A stretch of DNA of 64,000 nt from Nanosynbacter sp963524495 (lineage in GTDB: Bacteria > Patescibacteriota > Saccharimonadia > Saccharimonadales > Saccharimonadaceae), in assembly GCA_046846435.1 (NCBI GenBank), contig CP128407.1:620001-684000 (forward strand), in the 5' to 3' direction. The notes under the pieces are model-generated. The model was not told the origin of the DNA and searched no databases. It was given only the letters and a program-made list of their open reading frames with translations. Numbering within the stretch: the first letter of the stretch is position 1; every line of letters begins with the position of its first letter. The position numbers and the translations under genes were made by a program. Positions 1 to 7,834 of this stretch are shown here, piece after piece.

Positions 1-2
1 AG

Positions 3-122
3 GTCAGTCTAGCAATGGTCGCCACGTGGCTAGCAGTAACACGGCGCTACTTAACACAGACTGATACCACTACGAAAGCGGACGACCAATCAACCGCACG
101 GTTGGCTGTGGCGACAAATTAG
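3..122 (+). CDS. 3' end of a gene entering from the left edge
   Basis: An open frame runs in from the left edge and stops at TAG. Its 39 visible codons begin with a hydrophobic stretch (SLAMVATWLAVTRRYL) followed by a polar Thr/Asp-rich tail, so it could be the last membrane segment and cytoplasmic tail of a membrane protein. No domain can be recognised from so short a piece. It converges with the exonuclease I gene on the other strand. Confidence 0.4.
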   Translation, partial: VSLAMVATWLAVTRRYLTQTDTTTKADDQSTARLAVATN

Positions 123-164
123 TGCGCTCCACCTGGCTTATTCGAGTTTGGTTGAGTCCTCATT

Positions 165-1580
165 CTAGTCCTCGGTCGGCAGTATTGCCTCCGCCCACAG
201 CTGCAGCTCTTGTAACATAAACTGTTGTTCGTCAGTTGCCGTTGGCGCTAACCGCTGCAGAGATGCCATAAATTGCGGCAATTGTGCCTGCAAGTGCTGA
301 GCTCGCCAGGCTTCCCATTGCGCCAGATCATCTTCACTAAGCGAGCGCGGAAAATTACGTACTTTGTAGTGTAGCAACAGCGGCGTTAACCGTTCGTCCT
401 GAAACTCTGGATGAAAATCGGCCAGTTCACGCTCATCAGCATTACGTACCGCCTCAACTTGCAAGCGGTCACGGTCGTTCAAAAAGCCGTCATATAATTG
501 CGCTTCTGGATCGGGCAGTTTTTTGAAGGCTGGCTTGTTTTCAAAAATAGTCCGTAATTTTTCGGCAAAGTCTGGATGTTTTAGCAATATGTTTTGGTAC
601 TTTTGGACGGTTTTAGCGTCCAGTGAAATCTTCTGCCATCCATTGCCCTGTTCCAATACGCCCAGCGGAGCCACCGCCGGACAACGATTATATTGCAATT
701 CTTTGACCGGTAATTTGACGAAATCCTCAGCTTGCCGCTCCTCCCACGAAGCAAAGATTTTTGCCGACAATTCCTCTGTGCTCAGCCCAACAAACGGCGT
801 CGGATCATAACGCAGATCATAGACAACCACGCCGCCATTTCGACTGGTCGTCAGCGGAAAGGCCACCGTAGTTTTAGCAAATTCTTTATCGTAACGCCCG
901 CTGGCATAGACAAACGGTTTTTTGTCGTCCACGTTGACCAGCTGCTGGACTACTTTTTTGTCGCGCATTTTTAGCAAATAGTCGTATAGCTGCGACTGCT
1001 TTTGCTTGATCAATTTTGTCACGGCAATCAACGCCGTCACGTCCGCCAAAGCGTCATGAGCATTTTCGTGGGCTATACCATTAGCGCTGGTGATCAACTC
1101 CAGGCGGTTGCTTGGCTCACCTTTGTCGTCAAGCGGCCAATTGATTCCTTCCGGCCTGAGCGCCCGCGTCAATCGCACCACATCCAGCAAATCCCAACGT
1201 GAGCGGCCGTCTTTCCAGCTCCATTCGTACGGATCATGAAAATTGCGCCACAACAAATGGCGGATAAATTCGTCGTCAAACCGAATATTATTAAAACCAA
1301 CCGCAACGGTCTCAGGCGTAAAAATTTCCTCACTCAACATCCGGGCAAACTGCGCTTCGGTGTAGCCCTCCTCAACCGTTTTTTGCGGCGTGATGCCCGT
1401 TACCATCAGCGCATCAGGACTTGGCAGCGTATCGTCATTTAGCGCCACCAACACATTGTACGGTTCGCCAATCGGCTGAAGATTCATATCCGTCCGCCGC
1501 CCGGCAAACTGCATGATTCGGTCTTGCCGCGGATTTAGTCCGCTGGTTTCCAGGTCGTAGAAGAAGAATGTCTGTGCCAT
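165..1580 (-). CDS. sbcB: Exodeoxyribonuclease I
   Basis: This is a 471-aa cytoplasmic 3'-5' single-strand DNA exonuclease used in recombination and mismatch repair. The N-terminus carries the DEDD nuclease signature: DLETSGLNP with the first Asp and Glu, NNIRFDDEF, and the closing NAHDALADV motif with the catalytic His and Asp. The segments SRWDLLDVVR and ALRPEGINWP match E. coli ExoI closely, and the length equals the usual ~475 aa, so the SH3-like and C-terminal helical domains are present. A TATACT hexamer at 1587-1592 ends six nucleotides before the ATG and there is no Shine-Dalgarno sequence, which suggests a leaderless transcript. Confidence 0.95.
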   Translation of the reverse strand: MAQTFFFYDLETSGLNPRQDRIMQFAGRRTDMNLQPIGEPYNVLVALNDDTLPSPDALMVTGITPQKTVEEGYTEAQFARMLSEEIFTPETVAVGFNNIRFDDEFIRHLLWRNFHDPYEWSWKDGRSRWDLLDVVRLTRALRPEGINWPLDDKGEPSNRLELITSANGIAHENAHDALADVTALIAVTKLIKQKQSQLYDYLLKMRDKKVVQQLVNVDDKKPFVYASGRYDKEFAKTTVAFPLTTSRNGGVVVYDLRYDPTPFVGLSTEELSAKIFASWEERQAEDFVKLPVKELQYNRCPAVAPLGVLEQGNGWQKISLDAKTVQKYQNILLKHPDFAEKLRTIFENKPAFKKLPDPEAQLYDGFLNDRDRLQVEAVRNADERELADFHPEFQDERLTPLLLHYKVRNFPRSLSEDDLAQWEAWRAQHLQAQLPQFMASLQRLAPTATDEQQFMLQELQLWAEAILPTED

Positions 1581-1618
1581 ACCTATAGTATAGCAAAGCT
1601 ACGAGATGACACCCAAAC

Positions 1619-2938
1619 CTACTGCTCAACCAGCGTAAACGGCATCGATTCGCTAATCTGCACTACGGTCTCGCCCACTGCGCCCTGACGGATTAGCTCG
1701 TGAGTGATGCCCATTTTTCGCATAATATCCCGCAAGCGATTGACCGATTCAAATTGATCAAAGTTAGTACGGCGAGCAAACTTTTCAATCTTAGCCCCGT
1801 GGATAATGAAACTGACCACATCTTCGCCGTCTACATTTTCAGGCTCCACGCCAATAACCCGCTCCACCATCCAGGCGTCAGACGCTGCTTGTGCATCCAG
1901 GGCGATTACCGGTAGATCATCACTCTCTTTCTCAACCATCTCTGCCTCACGTGCCCGATATTCAGTAACTTCACGGCGCAGCAAACGAAGCAGCTCAGTC
2001 ACGCCAGCATGCGTTTGCGAGGAAATCGCCACTACTGGCGAACCGTTCGCCACATTCTGCAGTGCTGTCGACTGCATGGCAATAATCTCATCATCCAGCC
2101 CTTCACACTTCGTCAAAGCAATGATTTCTGGACGCGCCGCTAATTCTTCAGAATATTTTTCCAGCTCACGGCGAATGGTCTGGTATTTTTCCGCAGGGTC
2201 GTCACTATATCCATCAATCATGTGTAGTAATACGGCCGTCCGCTCAACGTGGCGAAGGAACTGGTCACCCAAGCCCTTACCTTCCGAGGCGCCTTCAATC
2301 AGTCCTGGAATATCGGCAATCAACACCGAACCATCATCAACATCAGCTACGCCCAGATTTGGCGTCAATGTCGTAAACTCATAATTAGCAATCTCTGGAC
2401 GAGCATTAGAAACCACGCTTAAGAATGTCGATTTACCAGCATTCGGAAAACCAACCAAACCAACATCGGCCAGCAATTTTAGTTCCAGCTCTGCTTCAAA
2501 TTCTTCACCCATCTCACCAAGTTCAGCCATCTTCGGCGCCTGGCGTGTACTGGATGTAAAGTGTGCATTACCAAAGCCGCCAACACCGCCCCGGGCAACA
2601 ACTGCTTGTTGCTGGTCTGCCGTCAAATCTGCCACTACCCTGCCGTCACGCTTGACCAACGTGCCCATTGGTACTTTGACGACCAGTGGCGAACCGCTTT
2701 TGCCGCGCTTGTTACGCTTACTGCCGTCACCGCCATTTTCTGCTTTTAGTTCTGGCTTGTAGCGAAAATTCAGCAGCGTATTGAGGTCTTTAGTTGCCAA
2801 AAACACAACATCGCCGCCGCGTCCGCCATCGCCGCCATCAGGACCGCCTTTGTCAACATACTTCTCATGCCGAAAACTGACTGCGCCATTGCCGCCCTTG
2901 CCAGCTCGCACTAATACTTTCGCTGTATCTACAAACAT
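1619..2938 (-). CDS. obgE: Obg family ribosome-assembly GTPase
   Basis: This 439-aa protein has the three Obg domains in order: the glycine-rich Obg fold (residues ~1-155, GGDGGRGGDVVF), a GTPase domain with P-loop GFPNAGKS and G3 motif DIPG, and a C-terminal OCT domain (~360-435) with MRKMGITHELIRQGA. Obg proteins act in 50S maturation and stress signalling. The G4 motif reads TKCE instead of NKxD, a change in the guanine-specificity loop. TATACT at 2945-2950 lies six nucleotides before the ATG, indicating a probable leaderless message. A hairpin terminator for the upstream gene separates the two. Confidence 0.95.
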   Translation of the reverse strand: MFVDTAKVLVRAGKGGNGAVSFRHEKYVDKGGPDGGDGGRGGDVVFLATKDLNTLLNFRYKPELKAENGGDGSKRNKRGKSGSPLVVKVPMGTLVKRDGRVVADLTADQQQAVVARGGVGGFGNAHFTSSTRQAPKMAELGEMGEEFEAELELKLLADVGLVGFPNAGKSTFLSVVSNARPEIANYEFTTLTPNLGVADVDDGSVLIADIPGLIEGASEGKGLGDQFLRHVERTAVLLHMIDGYSDDPAEKYQTIRRELEKYSEELAARPEIIALTKCEGLDDEIIAMQSTALQNVANGSPVVAISSQTHAGVTELLRLLRREVTEYRAREAEMVEKESDDLPVIALDAQAASDAWMVERVIGVEPENVDGEDVVSFIIHGAKIEKFARRTNFDQFESVNRLRDIMRKMGITHELIRQGAVGETVVQISESMPFTLVEQ

Positions 2939-2952
2939 AATTTTAGTATATC

Positions 2953-2983
2953 AAAAAGCGCCCCCGAGAGATAGCGGAGGCAC
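2953..2983 (-). terminator. Rho-independent terminator of the LysM-CHAP gene
   Basis: On the minus strand a 9-bp stem (arms 2975-2983 and 2958-2966, GC-rich with two G-U pairs) closes an 8-nt loop and is followed by TTTTTG. It sits just after the LysM-CHAP stop codon and before the obgE -10 box. Confidence 0.85.
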
Positions 2984-3002
2984 TTTGTTGCCTTAGAACA
3001 TC

Positions 3003-4049
3003 CTAGTGGATAAAGTTATACCGACCAACTTCAGACATCGGGATTGTTCGATGCGTCACGACGTTATACCCAGCATAATTCATGTCGCTAACGTAGATCG
3101 CGCCACCTTCAACCCGCTCGACCATACCGACATGGCCAAGACCACCGCCGCCCCATGTCGTCTGGAAGATTGCCCCTGGTGCTGGTGTATGATTAACAAC
3201 AAAACCTGCTGCCCGAGCACTTGCCGCCCACGACGTTGCGTTGCCCCAGAAACTACCGATTGGTCGACCAAGTGCTGCTCGCCGCTCGTACACATACCAC
3301 GTACAGTTGCCAAGAGCGTATCGATTGCCAACTGATGCTCGAGCGTAACCATAGCTGATACCACTGACTGCGCCGCCCGTTGTCCGCCCTGCATAACCCC
3401 GACGGCCCGAGCGCGACGCCACGTAACCTGGCTGCTCATTTTCTGGCAACACACCGCCTGGCAAGACAATCCGCGTATCTTTAGCTAGTGCCGCCCCACT
3501 TGCCAAGTCGTTATACAATGCCACTCGTTCAGGATTTGCTTTATACTTTTCTGCCAATTTTTCGATGGTGTCGCCGTCCTTAACAGTGTAAACCACGCCA
3601 TCAACCATCGGGATAATCAATGTCTTGCCGGCTTCAACCACATCAGATGTCGTATTGTTCGCCCAGCGTACCGTCTGTGCTGTCACGTTAAACTTCTTGG
3701 CAATAGAATTGATCGTATCACCCTGTTTAGTGACATAAGTCTTGATACCGCGCTGGGCCGACTTTTCTGGCTGGACGATTTGTGGCTTGGAGATAACTTC
3801 AATATCGCCCTGAGCCAGTTCTTTTTTGATCGACAGCGTTGCCGTCGCTTCGCGCAAGTCACCCGCAGTCGGCAGATTAACTGTCTCAGCTAGATCAGTT
3901 ACCGCATTAGCAGCCGCTAGCTGGTCTACCGAGACCTTATTGGCCTTATTCGTCTCATGAGCTGGGCCAGTAGACGGTGCGACCGGCTGGGAGGCGGACA
4001 CCGAGCCCTGCCGGCTGGCAACCCCGCCCGTTTGGTAGCTCAATGCCAA
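3003..4049 (-). CDS. LysM-CHAP peptidoglycan hydrolase (5' end uncertain)
   Basis: This frame encodes two LysM domains (about residues 103-150 and 153-195) followed by a C-terminal CHAP amidase/endopeptidase domain whose catalytic residues are visible as GNCTWYVY (Cys) and GLGHVGMV (His). It is predicted to be an exported cell-wall hydrolase. The first usable start here is TTG at 4049, but the same frame stays open upstream to about 4155 and encodes a basic stretch (RRGKKLKL) and a hydrophobic segment (GGIFLLVISFLALSY) that looks like the missing signal peptide. No ATG, GTG or TTG opens that extension, so the true N-terminus needs an ATT start, a frameshift from the 4097-4222 frame, or a sequencing correction. 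It is paralogous to the CHAP gene at 11473. Confidence 0.85.
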   Translation of the reverse strand: MALSYQTGGVASRQGSVSASQPVAPSTGPAHETNKANKVSVDQLAAANAVTDLAETVNLPTAGDLREATATLSIKKELAQGDIEVISKPQIVQPEKSAQRGIKTYVTKQGDTINSIAKKFNVTAQTVRWANNTTSDVVEAGKTLIIPMVDGVVYTVKDGDTIEKLAEKYKANPERVALYNDLASGAALAKDTRIVLPGGVLPENEQPGYVASRSGRRGYAGRTTGGAVSGISYGYARASVGNRYALGNCTWYVYERRAALGRPIGSFWGNATSWAASARAAGFVVNHTPAPGAIFQTTWGGGGLGHVGMVERVEGGAIYVSDMNYAGYNVVTHRTIPMSEVGRYNFIH

Positions 4050-4096
4050 AAATGAAATAACTAACAGAAAAATCCCACCGTACGCCGATACTGCGC

Positions 4097-4222
4097 TTAA
4101 CTTGAGTTTTTTGCCCCGACGGGCAGATACTTGATTACGAATAACGCTTCTCCCGTGTCAATGTCTCCATCAACACTGACTACCGTACTAAGTCTTTCTT
4201 CTCGCACAAGAACAGGATGCAT
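4097..4222 (-). CDS. Overlapping upstream frame, probable N-terminus of the LysM-CHAP gene
   Basis: A 41-codon ATG frame lies directly after the promoter and a ~110-nt leader, and overlaps the open extension of the LysM-CHAP frame. It starts MHPVLVREERLSTVVSVDGD and stops at TAA inside the signal-peptide region. It contains the heptamer A AAA AAC (4106-4112) in the register needed for -1 slippage, which would join it to the LysM-CHAP frame. It may instead reflect an indel in the sequence. It does not resemble a stand-alone protein. Confidence 0.45.
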   Translation of the reverse strand: MHPVLVREERLSTVVSVDGDIDTGEALFVIKYLPVGAKNSS

Positions 4223-4341
4223 TGTCGACCTAATAATTAGTTAATATTGCTAAACGATTAGTTTTCCGCATCCGTGCGACCGTTCTGGTAGGCCCGCGCG
4301 CCTACACGGCGTATACCCTGTATGAGCGCAAGCTTGTTTCC

Positions 4342-4371
4342 ATTATACGCGATCCTCTCATAATTTGTCAA
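4342..4371 (-). promoter_or_regulatory. Consensus sigma70 promoter of the LysM-CHAP gene
   Basis: TTGACA at 4366-4371 and TATAAT at 4342-4347 are separated by 18 bp, a perfect match for both boxes. The -35 box overlaps the TGA of the upstream membrane-protein gene. Transcripts would carry a ~110-nt leader containing a 6-bp hairpin (GTAGGC/GCCTAC, about 4288-4305). I could not match the leader to a known riboswitch. Confidence 0.85.
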
Positions 4372-5171
4372 TGCTTTATCTTGTAATACACCTCACCCTT
4401 TAGCATATACACCAGCCCAACAACAAAGCTCAAAATGACTGCATGTGGCACCACCGCAGACATCGCCATAGTCATCGCAAAGAGAATGGTAGCAGGAGCA
4501 ATATACAACAGTGTCACGACAAGTATGAACGCACATATGAGTGCGAACGGCACTCGCACCATCAAGGTTAGACCAATATTGCGATAACGCAGACCCCGCC
4601 TCTGCTTGATTCTCTCCGCCTCAGATAGTTGATCGGCTAAACGCGGCTGCCAGTATGACGCTCCCTTAGGCATCGCGATAATCTTCCATAGCCACAGCGA
4701 ACCAATAGTCGTACACGCCACCATAAACAATATAGCCGGGAGCGAGTTATTAAAGGCTAGTATAGCACTAAATATCGCACGGGTAACCTCTCGAAGTGCT
4801 GAACTAAATGGGCCAACCTGAGAGATATAGAACAGCGCCAATACCACGAATTGCACCACCGGATACACCACAGCCATGGCAAGCGCAGCGATGCGTTGCC
4901 GGTACTGGTCAGTTCGACGGGACTGCTTCAAGACAATGAGACCCTGAACGAGGAGTGATGCGATAGCTACGCCAATGACAGCCAGTACTAACGGCATATC
5001 CTGAAGGTTCTGAAAGAATAGCGGTAGTTGACCTATGAATACCCCCGTTGAACAAACAAGTATTGCCGCCTCAATGACAATGACTGCCTCACATCGAATA
5101 TTACGCTCTGGTGAAGATGCAGCTTGTTTCTTAGGTTTATTCTTTGTAGTCGTGGCTGTCGTCTTTGTCAT
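4368..5171 (-). CDS. Multi-pass membrane protein of unknown function
   Basis: This 267-aa protein has a Lys/Thr-rich cytoplasmic N-terminus (~25 aa) followed by about six hydrophobic segments, including VIVIEAAILVCSTGVFIG and PLVLAVIGVAIASLLV. A basic loop (SEAERIKQRRGLRYRN) separates the fourth and fifth. No catalytic motif is apparent and I do not recognise the family. An AAGGAG ribosome-binding site lies 11 nt before the ATG, and an extended -10 (TGG-TATAAT, 5213-5218) lies further upstream. It is just outside the left end of the predicted integrative element. Confidence 0.8.
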   Translation of the reverse strand: MTKTTATTTKNKPKKQAASSPERNIRCEAVIVIEAAILVCSTGVFIGQLPLFFQNLQDMPLVLAVIGVAIASLLVQGLIVLKQSRRTDQYRQRIAALAMAVVYPVVQFVVLALFYISQVGPFSSALREVTRAIFSAILAFNNSLPAILFMVACTTIGSLWLWKIIAMPKGASYWQPRLADQLSEAERIKQRRGLRYRNIGLTLMVRVPFALICAFILVVTLLYIAPATILFAMTMAMSAVVPHAVILSFVVGLVYMLKGEVYYKIKH

Positions 5172-5235
5172 TCGAGGATTTTCTCCTTTCTTTTTGAAGT
5201 GTCCTACTGTCTATTATACCAGAGTATTTTTACGT

Positions 5236-5301
5236 TTTGACGTCAACAAAAATAGCTCGCTATCAAAACTGAGCGAGCTACTGCAAACCCAAACGGAATA
5301 A
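5236..5301 (+). pseudogene. 3' remnant of a serine recombinase gene
   Basis: These 66 bp encode a 21-residue tail (FDVNKNSSLSKLSELLQTQT plus Glu) that aligns with the C-terminal region of the intact recombinase at 23810-25546 (FGTHKNSPPPEVNELFQIRT). The DNA also matches, sharing ACAAAAATAGC, CGAGCT and AACGGAATA in the same order with similar spacing. No upstream part of the gene remains. The 9-bp stem inside it (TAGCTCGCT/AGCGAGCTA) could also act as a minus-strand terminator. The remnant ends right at the left boundary of the present element, so an earlier related element probably used the same site. Confidence 0.65.
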
Positions 5302-5317
5302 CTATCCTTATAAATAT

Positions 5318-5323
5318 TGGTGA
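5318..5323. repeat. Candidate left attachment site of the integrative element
   Basis: TGGTGA is directly repeated here and at 25483-25488, where it forms the CCA end of tRNA-Glu. Each copy lies 17-18 bp after a copy of AACGGAATA from the recombinase 3' end. Six bases alone are weak; the shared flanking context is the main support. Confidence 0.45.
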
Positions 5324-5339
5324 GCCAGCACATATAAAT

Positions 5340-5453
5340 TTGGAACTCTTGTTCAATGATTTGTTCCTGCTGCGGGATCGGTTCAAAGAACTTGGTATGA
5401 CGATAAAAGATGGCGAGATTTACTTAGCCGATTTGGAGAATAAAGATGTTTAG
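5340..5453 (+). CDS. Short frame overlapping the PLD nuclease start (truncated or leader gene)
   Basis: A frame open from 5256 ends at a TAG that overlaps the next gene's ATG by 8 nt, a coupling-type arrangement. With a TTG start at 5340 it gives 37 residues, ending DGEIYLADLENKDV. The composition is protein-like, but no upstream ATG exists, so it may be the tail of a gene cut by element insertion. Confidence 0.3.
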   Translation: MELLFNDLFLLRDRFKELGMTIKDGEIYLADLENKDV

Positions 5454-5910
5454 GATGATACAATCGCCAACCCCTAGCCTGTACGACCAAGATACCTTTA
5501 ACACTCATTTTCTTCGTGACATGAGAAAGGCACGTTGTAGTATCATTATTGAAAGCCCATTTATCAGACTAGCTAGAGTTAAGCAATTCCTTCCGGTGTT
5601 CAGGCGTCTCACTAGACGTGCTGTGAGGATCATTATCAACACCCGCCATCCTGATGAGCACGACACGCAGTATCGCATGCAGGCGATTACCGCTATAGAA
5701 TTGCTGCAAGAAATTGGTATAGAGATACTGTTTACTACCAAACATCACCGTAAACTTGCTATAATTGACAGAGAGATTATTTACGAAGGTAGTCTTAATA
5801 TTCTATCGTACTATGACAGCTGCGAAATTATGCGTCGGATTACGTCGAAAATAGAAGCGGAAATGTTGATTGATTTTATCAAACTTAACAAATTTATGGA
5901 GGTGAAGTAG
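5446..5910 (+). CDS. Phospholipase D-superfamily nuclease, single HKD motif
   Basis: This 154-aa protein has one HKD motif: H101 and K103 in HHRKLAIID, D108, then GSLN at 115-118. Such single-motif proteins, for example the Nuc endonuclease and the BfiI nuclease domain, dimerise to build an active site and cut DNA without a metal. The length is close to that of Nuc, but there is no evident signal peptide. It sits beside a 5mC methyltransferase and a GHKL-HEPN ATPase, and PLD-fold restriction enzymes (NgoFVII family) do pair with 5mC methyltransferases, so a restriction nuclease role is plausible but inferred. It forms a two-gene unit with the downstream small protein. Confidence 0.75.
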   Translation: MFRMIQSPTPSLYDQDTFNTHFLRDMRKARCSIIIESPFIRLARVKQFLPVFRRLTRRAVRIIINTRHPDEHDTQYRMQAITAIELLQEIGIEILFTTKHHRKLAIIDREIIYEGSLNILSYYDSCEIMRRITSKIEAEMLIDFIKLNKFMEVK

Positions 5911-5912
5911 CC

Positions 5913-6140
5913 ATGAAAAATGAAGATACATTCAAAGATCTTCATCTGTACGAAGACGAGGAGGCAATTCAGAAAACATTACGCTACTTAGAGATTCATG
6001 ATCCTGAAAATGCGACGAGAGAATATGCGATCGAATTTCTAAAATTTATGCAGCGTTTTGCGCATGTCGCTAGCAAAACTAAGGGGTTTGATTTTGAGGA
6101 GTTTTTAGAGAAATATAAAAGTGTAAAAGACAAGAAATAA
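5913..6140 (+). CDS. Small acidic helical protein downstream of the PLD nuclease
   Basis: This 75-aa protein starts two bases after the PLD stop codon, with the ribosome-binding site (GGAGGTGAAG) inside the end of the PLD gene, so the two are co-transcribed and probably coupled. It is rich in Glu, Asp and Lys and predicted to be mostly helical (EEAIQKTLRYLEIHD). No family is recognised. An immunity, inhibitor or adaptor role for the nuclease is possible from position only. It converges with the GHKL gene, 8 bp away. Confidence 0.7.
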   Translation: MKNEDTFKDLHLYEDEEAIQKTLRYLEIHDPENATREYAIEFLKFMQRFAHVASKTKGFDFEEFLEKYKSVKDKK

Positions 6141-6148
6141 CTCTACTA

Positions 6149-7834
6149 TTATCCAATATTATCCAGTCTTGTATACAATAAGGACAATAGGCTTAGAGCG
6201 TCCAGGCAATGCTGCTCTGATATTACCCCCGCTACGGACAAGTCATTATGCGTTTCATGAGACAGAGGATTTCGATAACCGCTGACGACACCCGCAGATA
6301 AATACCTTTGCGCACTCTCAAGATTCCCCTTCGTTTTATCATCAAAAGGCGTCCCGTCTGGGCGGGTTGCTGATTGCGCAATGCGCAACATAGCGCTTTC
6401 TGGGTTTTCATTAAACACCTTCATCATTAAAGGATTATCGTCTAGCTCTCTGATCATTTGGGCTTGATTTGGATTTTGACTGATCGACTTAGTCCTAACT
6501 GCTTTAACGTACTCCTTGCATGCCTCTGTAAGTGCTCCGTAATAATCCCCATTTTTATACTTTAATTCACTAACGCTTTTTATACCGTCGTGTAGATTGC
6601 GCCAATGATATATCGGGTAGTCTGGCAAAGCTTCATGAAGATCTTTTATAACATTAGAGTAATCGTCATCGTCAATAGACGAGCTAGAGCTGATTTTATC
6701 AACAACCTTAAGAAAGGGCTCCTTCATGTCGTCGGGCATAGTACTGGCCCAATCTGATATATTTACGCCAGAACGCTGGTTCATCCGTTCTTCTTTTACT
6801 CTCTTTCGTTTTTCACTCCAATCCTTCACCAGATACCGCATGATTTTCTGAAGGTACACTTGCAAGTCTTTTGTTTCCGGCAAATCCCAGCTAAGGGATT
6901 GCCTATCTGTTGAGATCAAATCATCATCCATTTCATCTAAAAAATCGGCATCTATCCATCCCGATAGGTATGTAAATGCGTGACCAGCTTCCGGTACTCC
7001 AAAAAATCCAGCAGCGTTCACTAAGCGTCCATTAGAGTATAATGAAATACCCCTTAAATCTGGTTTCATAGGCTTTTTGGACGCCACTATCAAGCCCTTG
7101 AGGTCAGCTTTATGTCTATAGCCATCATCCAGTGTGCTAACTATATCCTCAACCTTCCAGCTAAATTGCTTATGTATATTATCGTACAACATCTCTCTAG
7201 TTAGAAATATAGGTTCTGATTGATTTCGAGATATACTTACATTAAAGTCAGCTGAAAAACAATTAAATAATTTTGACAATGAGACAGCAATATCGTTCTC
7301 ATTAAAATCAGAAACTCTGGTCAAGTGAGATAGGGTAATAGTTGTACCGTGTTCTTCGGAATTCTCCTTTTCAATAATCTCAAATGGTGGGTTATATTGA
7401 CCCGAAGTTTCACTTAAAATATCATCCCATCCTAAATTAAATACGGTTTTATTAATGTCTCCACGTCTGGTGGTTTCGATCTGTATATTTTTGCCTATAC
7501 CAAATAGAGCCAACTTGCCGACGCCCTTTCTGCCGGTAATTCGTCTATTCCTTGAATTAAGGCGATCAGCATCATAATCTCTTCGCTTTCGGCCAATAAT
7601 TAGAAAGTTATCCTGTACTTCTTCGTACGACATTCCGTCACCATCGTCAATTACAGTAATAGTCTTATTTGAGGGGTCTGAGTCTGATAAATGAATACTT
7701 ACATTAGTCGATGCTGCATCGTAAGCATTTGCTACAAGCTCAGCTAATGCATGGGGTAGCTGTGAGTACATCTTGACACCCAGATGCTCTATAGTGTGCG
7801 GATCAAACCTTAGAACAAGTCTATCGTCTTCCAT
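6149..7834 (-). CDS. GHKL (Hsp90/MutL/MORC-like) ATPase with C-terminal HEPN/Ymh-type domain
   Basis: The N-terminal ~350 residues form a GHKL ATPase: ELVANAYDA (Glu32, Asn36, Asp39), DDGDGMS (63-69) and GRKGVGKLALFGIG (101 onwards). The last ~140 residues resemble the TIGR02391/Hypoth_Ymh family, ending in GVVSGYRNPLSHE and a Leu-rich helix. R521-N-P-L-S-H526 is the R-x4-H motif of HEPN ribonucleases. The start overlaps the methyltransferase stop by 14 nt, so the pair is translationally coupled. MORC/MutL-like GHKL ATPases are known partners of DNA methylases in prokaryotic restriction-like systems. The inference is a methylation-guarded defence effector in which ATPase switching controls an RNase. 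Confidence 0.75.
   Translation of the reverse strand: MEDDRLVLRFDPHTIEHLGVKMYSQLPHALAELVANAYDAASTNVSIHLSDSDPSNKTITVIDDGDGMSYEEVQDNFLIIGRKRRDYDADRLNSRNRRITGRKGVGKLALFGIGKNIQIETTRRGDINKTVFNLGWDDILSETSGQYNPPFEIIEKENSEEHGTTITLSHLTRVSDFNENDIAVSLSKLFNCFSADFNVSISRNQSEPIFLTREMLYDNIHKQFSWKVEDIVSTLDDGYRHKADLKGLIVASKKPMKPDLRGISLYSNGRLVNAAGFFGVPEAGHAFTYLSGWIDADFLDEMDDDLISTDRQSLSWDLPETKDLQVYLQKIMRYLVKDWSEKRKRVKEERMNQRSGVNISDWASTMPDDMKEPFLKVVDKISSSSSIDDDDYSNVIKDLHEALPDYPIYHWRNLHDGIKSVSELKYKNGDYYGALTEACKEYVKAVRTKSISQNPNQAQMIRELDDNPLMMKVFNENPESAMLRIAQSATRPDGTPFDDKTKGNLESAQRYLSAGVVSGYRNPLSHETHNDLSVAGVISEQHCLDALSLLSLLYTRLDNIG

Noticed and set aside
1806..2384. Ser/Thr-rich 192-codon frame antisense to obgE
   Set aside because: Shadow of the conserved GTPase gene; no promoter or ribosome site.
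4222..4340. Riboswitch (c-di-AMP or c-di-GMP type) in the LysM-CHAP leader
   Set aside because: Cell-wall hydrolase genes often carry a ydaO-type switch, but I could not align the leader to either consensus; only a 6-bp hairpin is clear.
5245..5281. Minus-strand terminator hairpin as a stand-alone feature
   Set aside because: The 9-bp stem and T run are real, but no minus-strand gene lies upstream to be terminated and the DNA is explained as a recombinase remnant.
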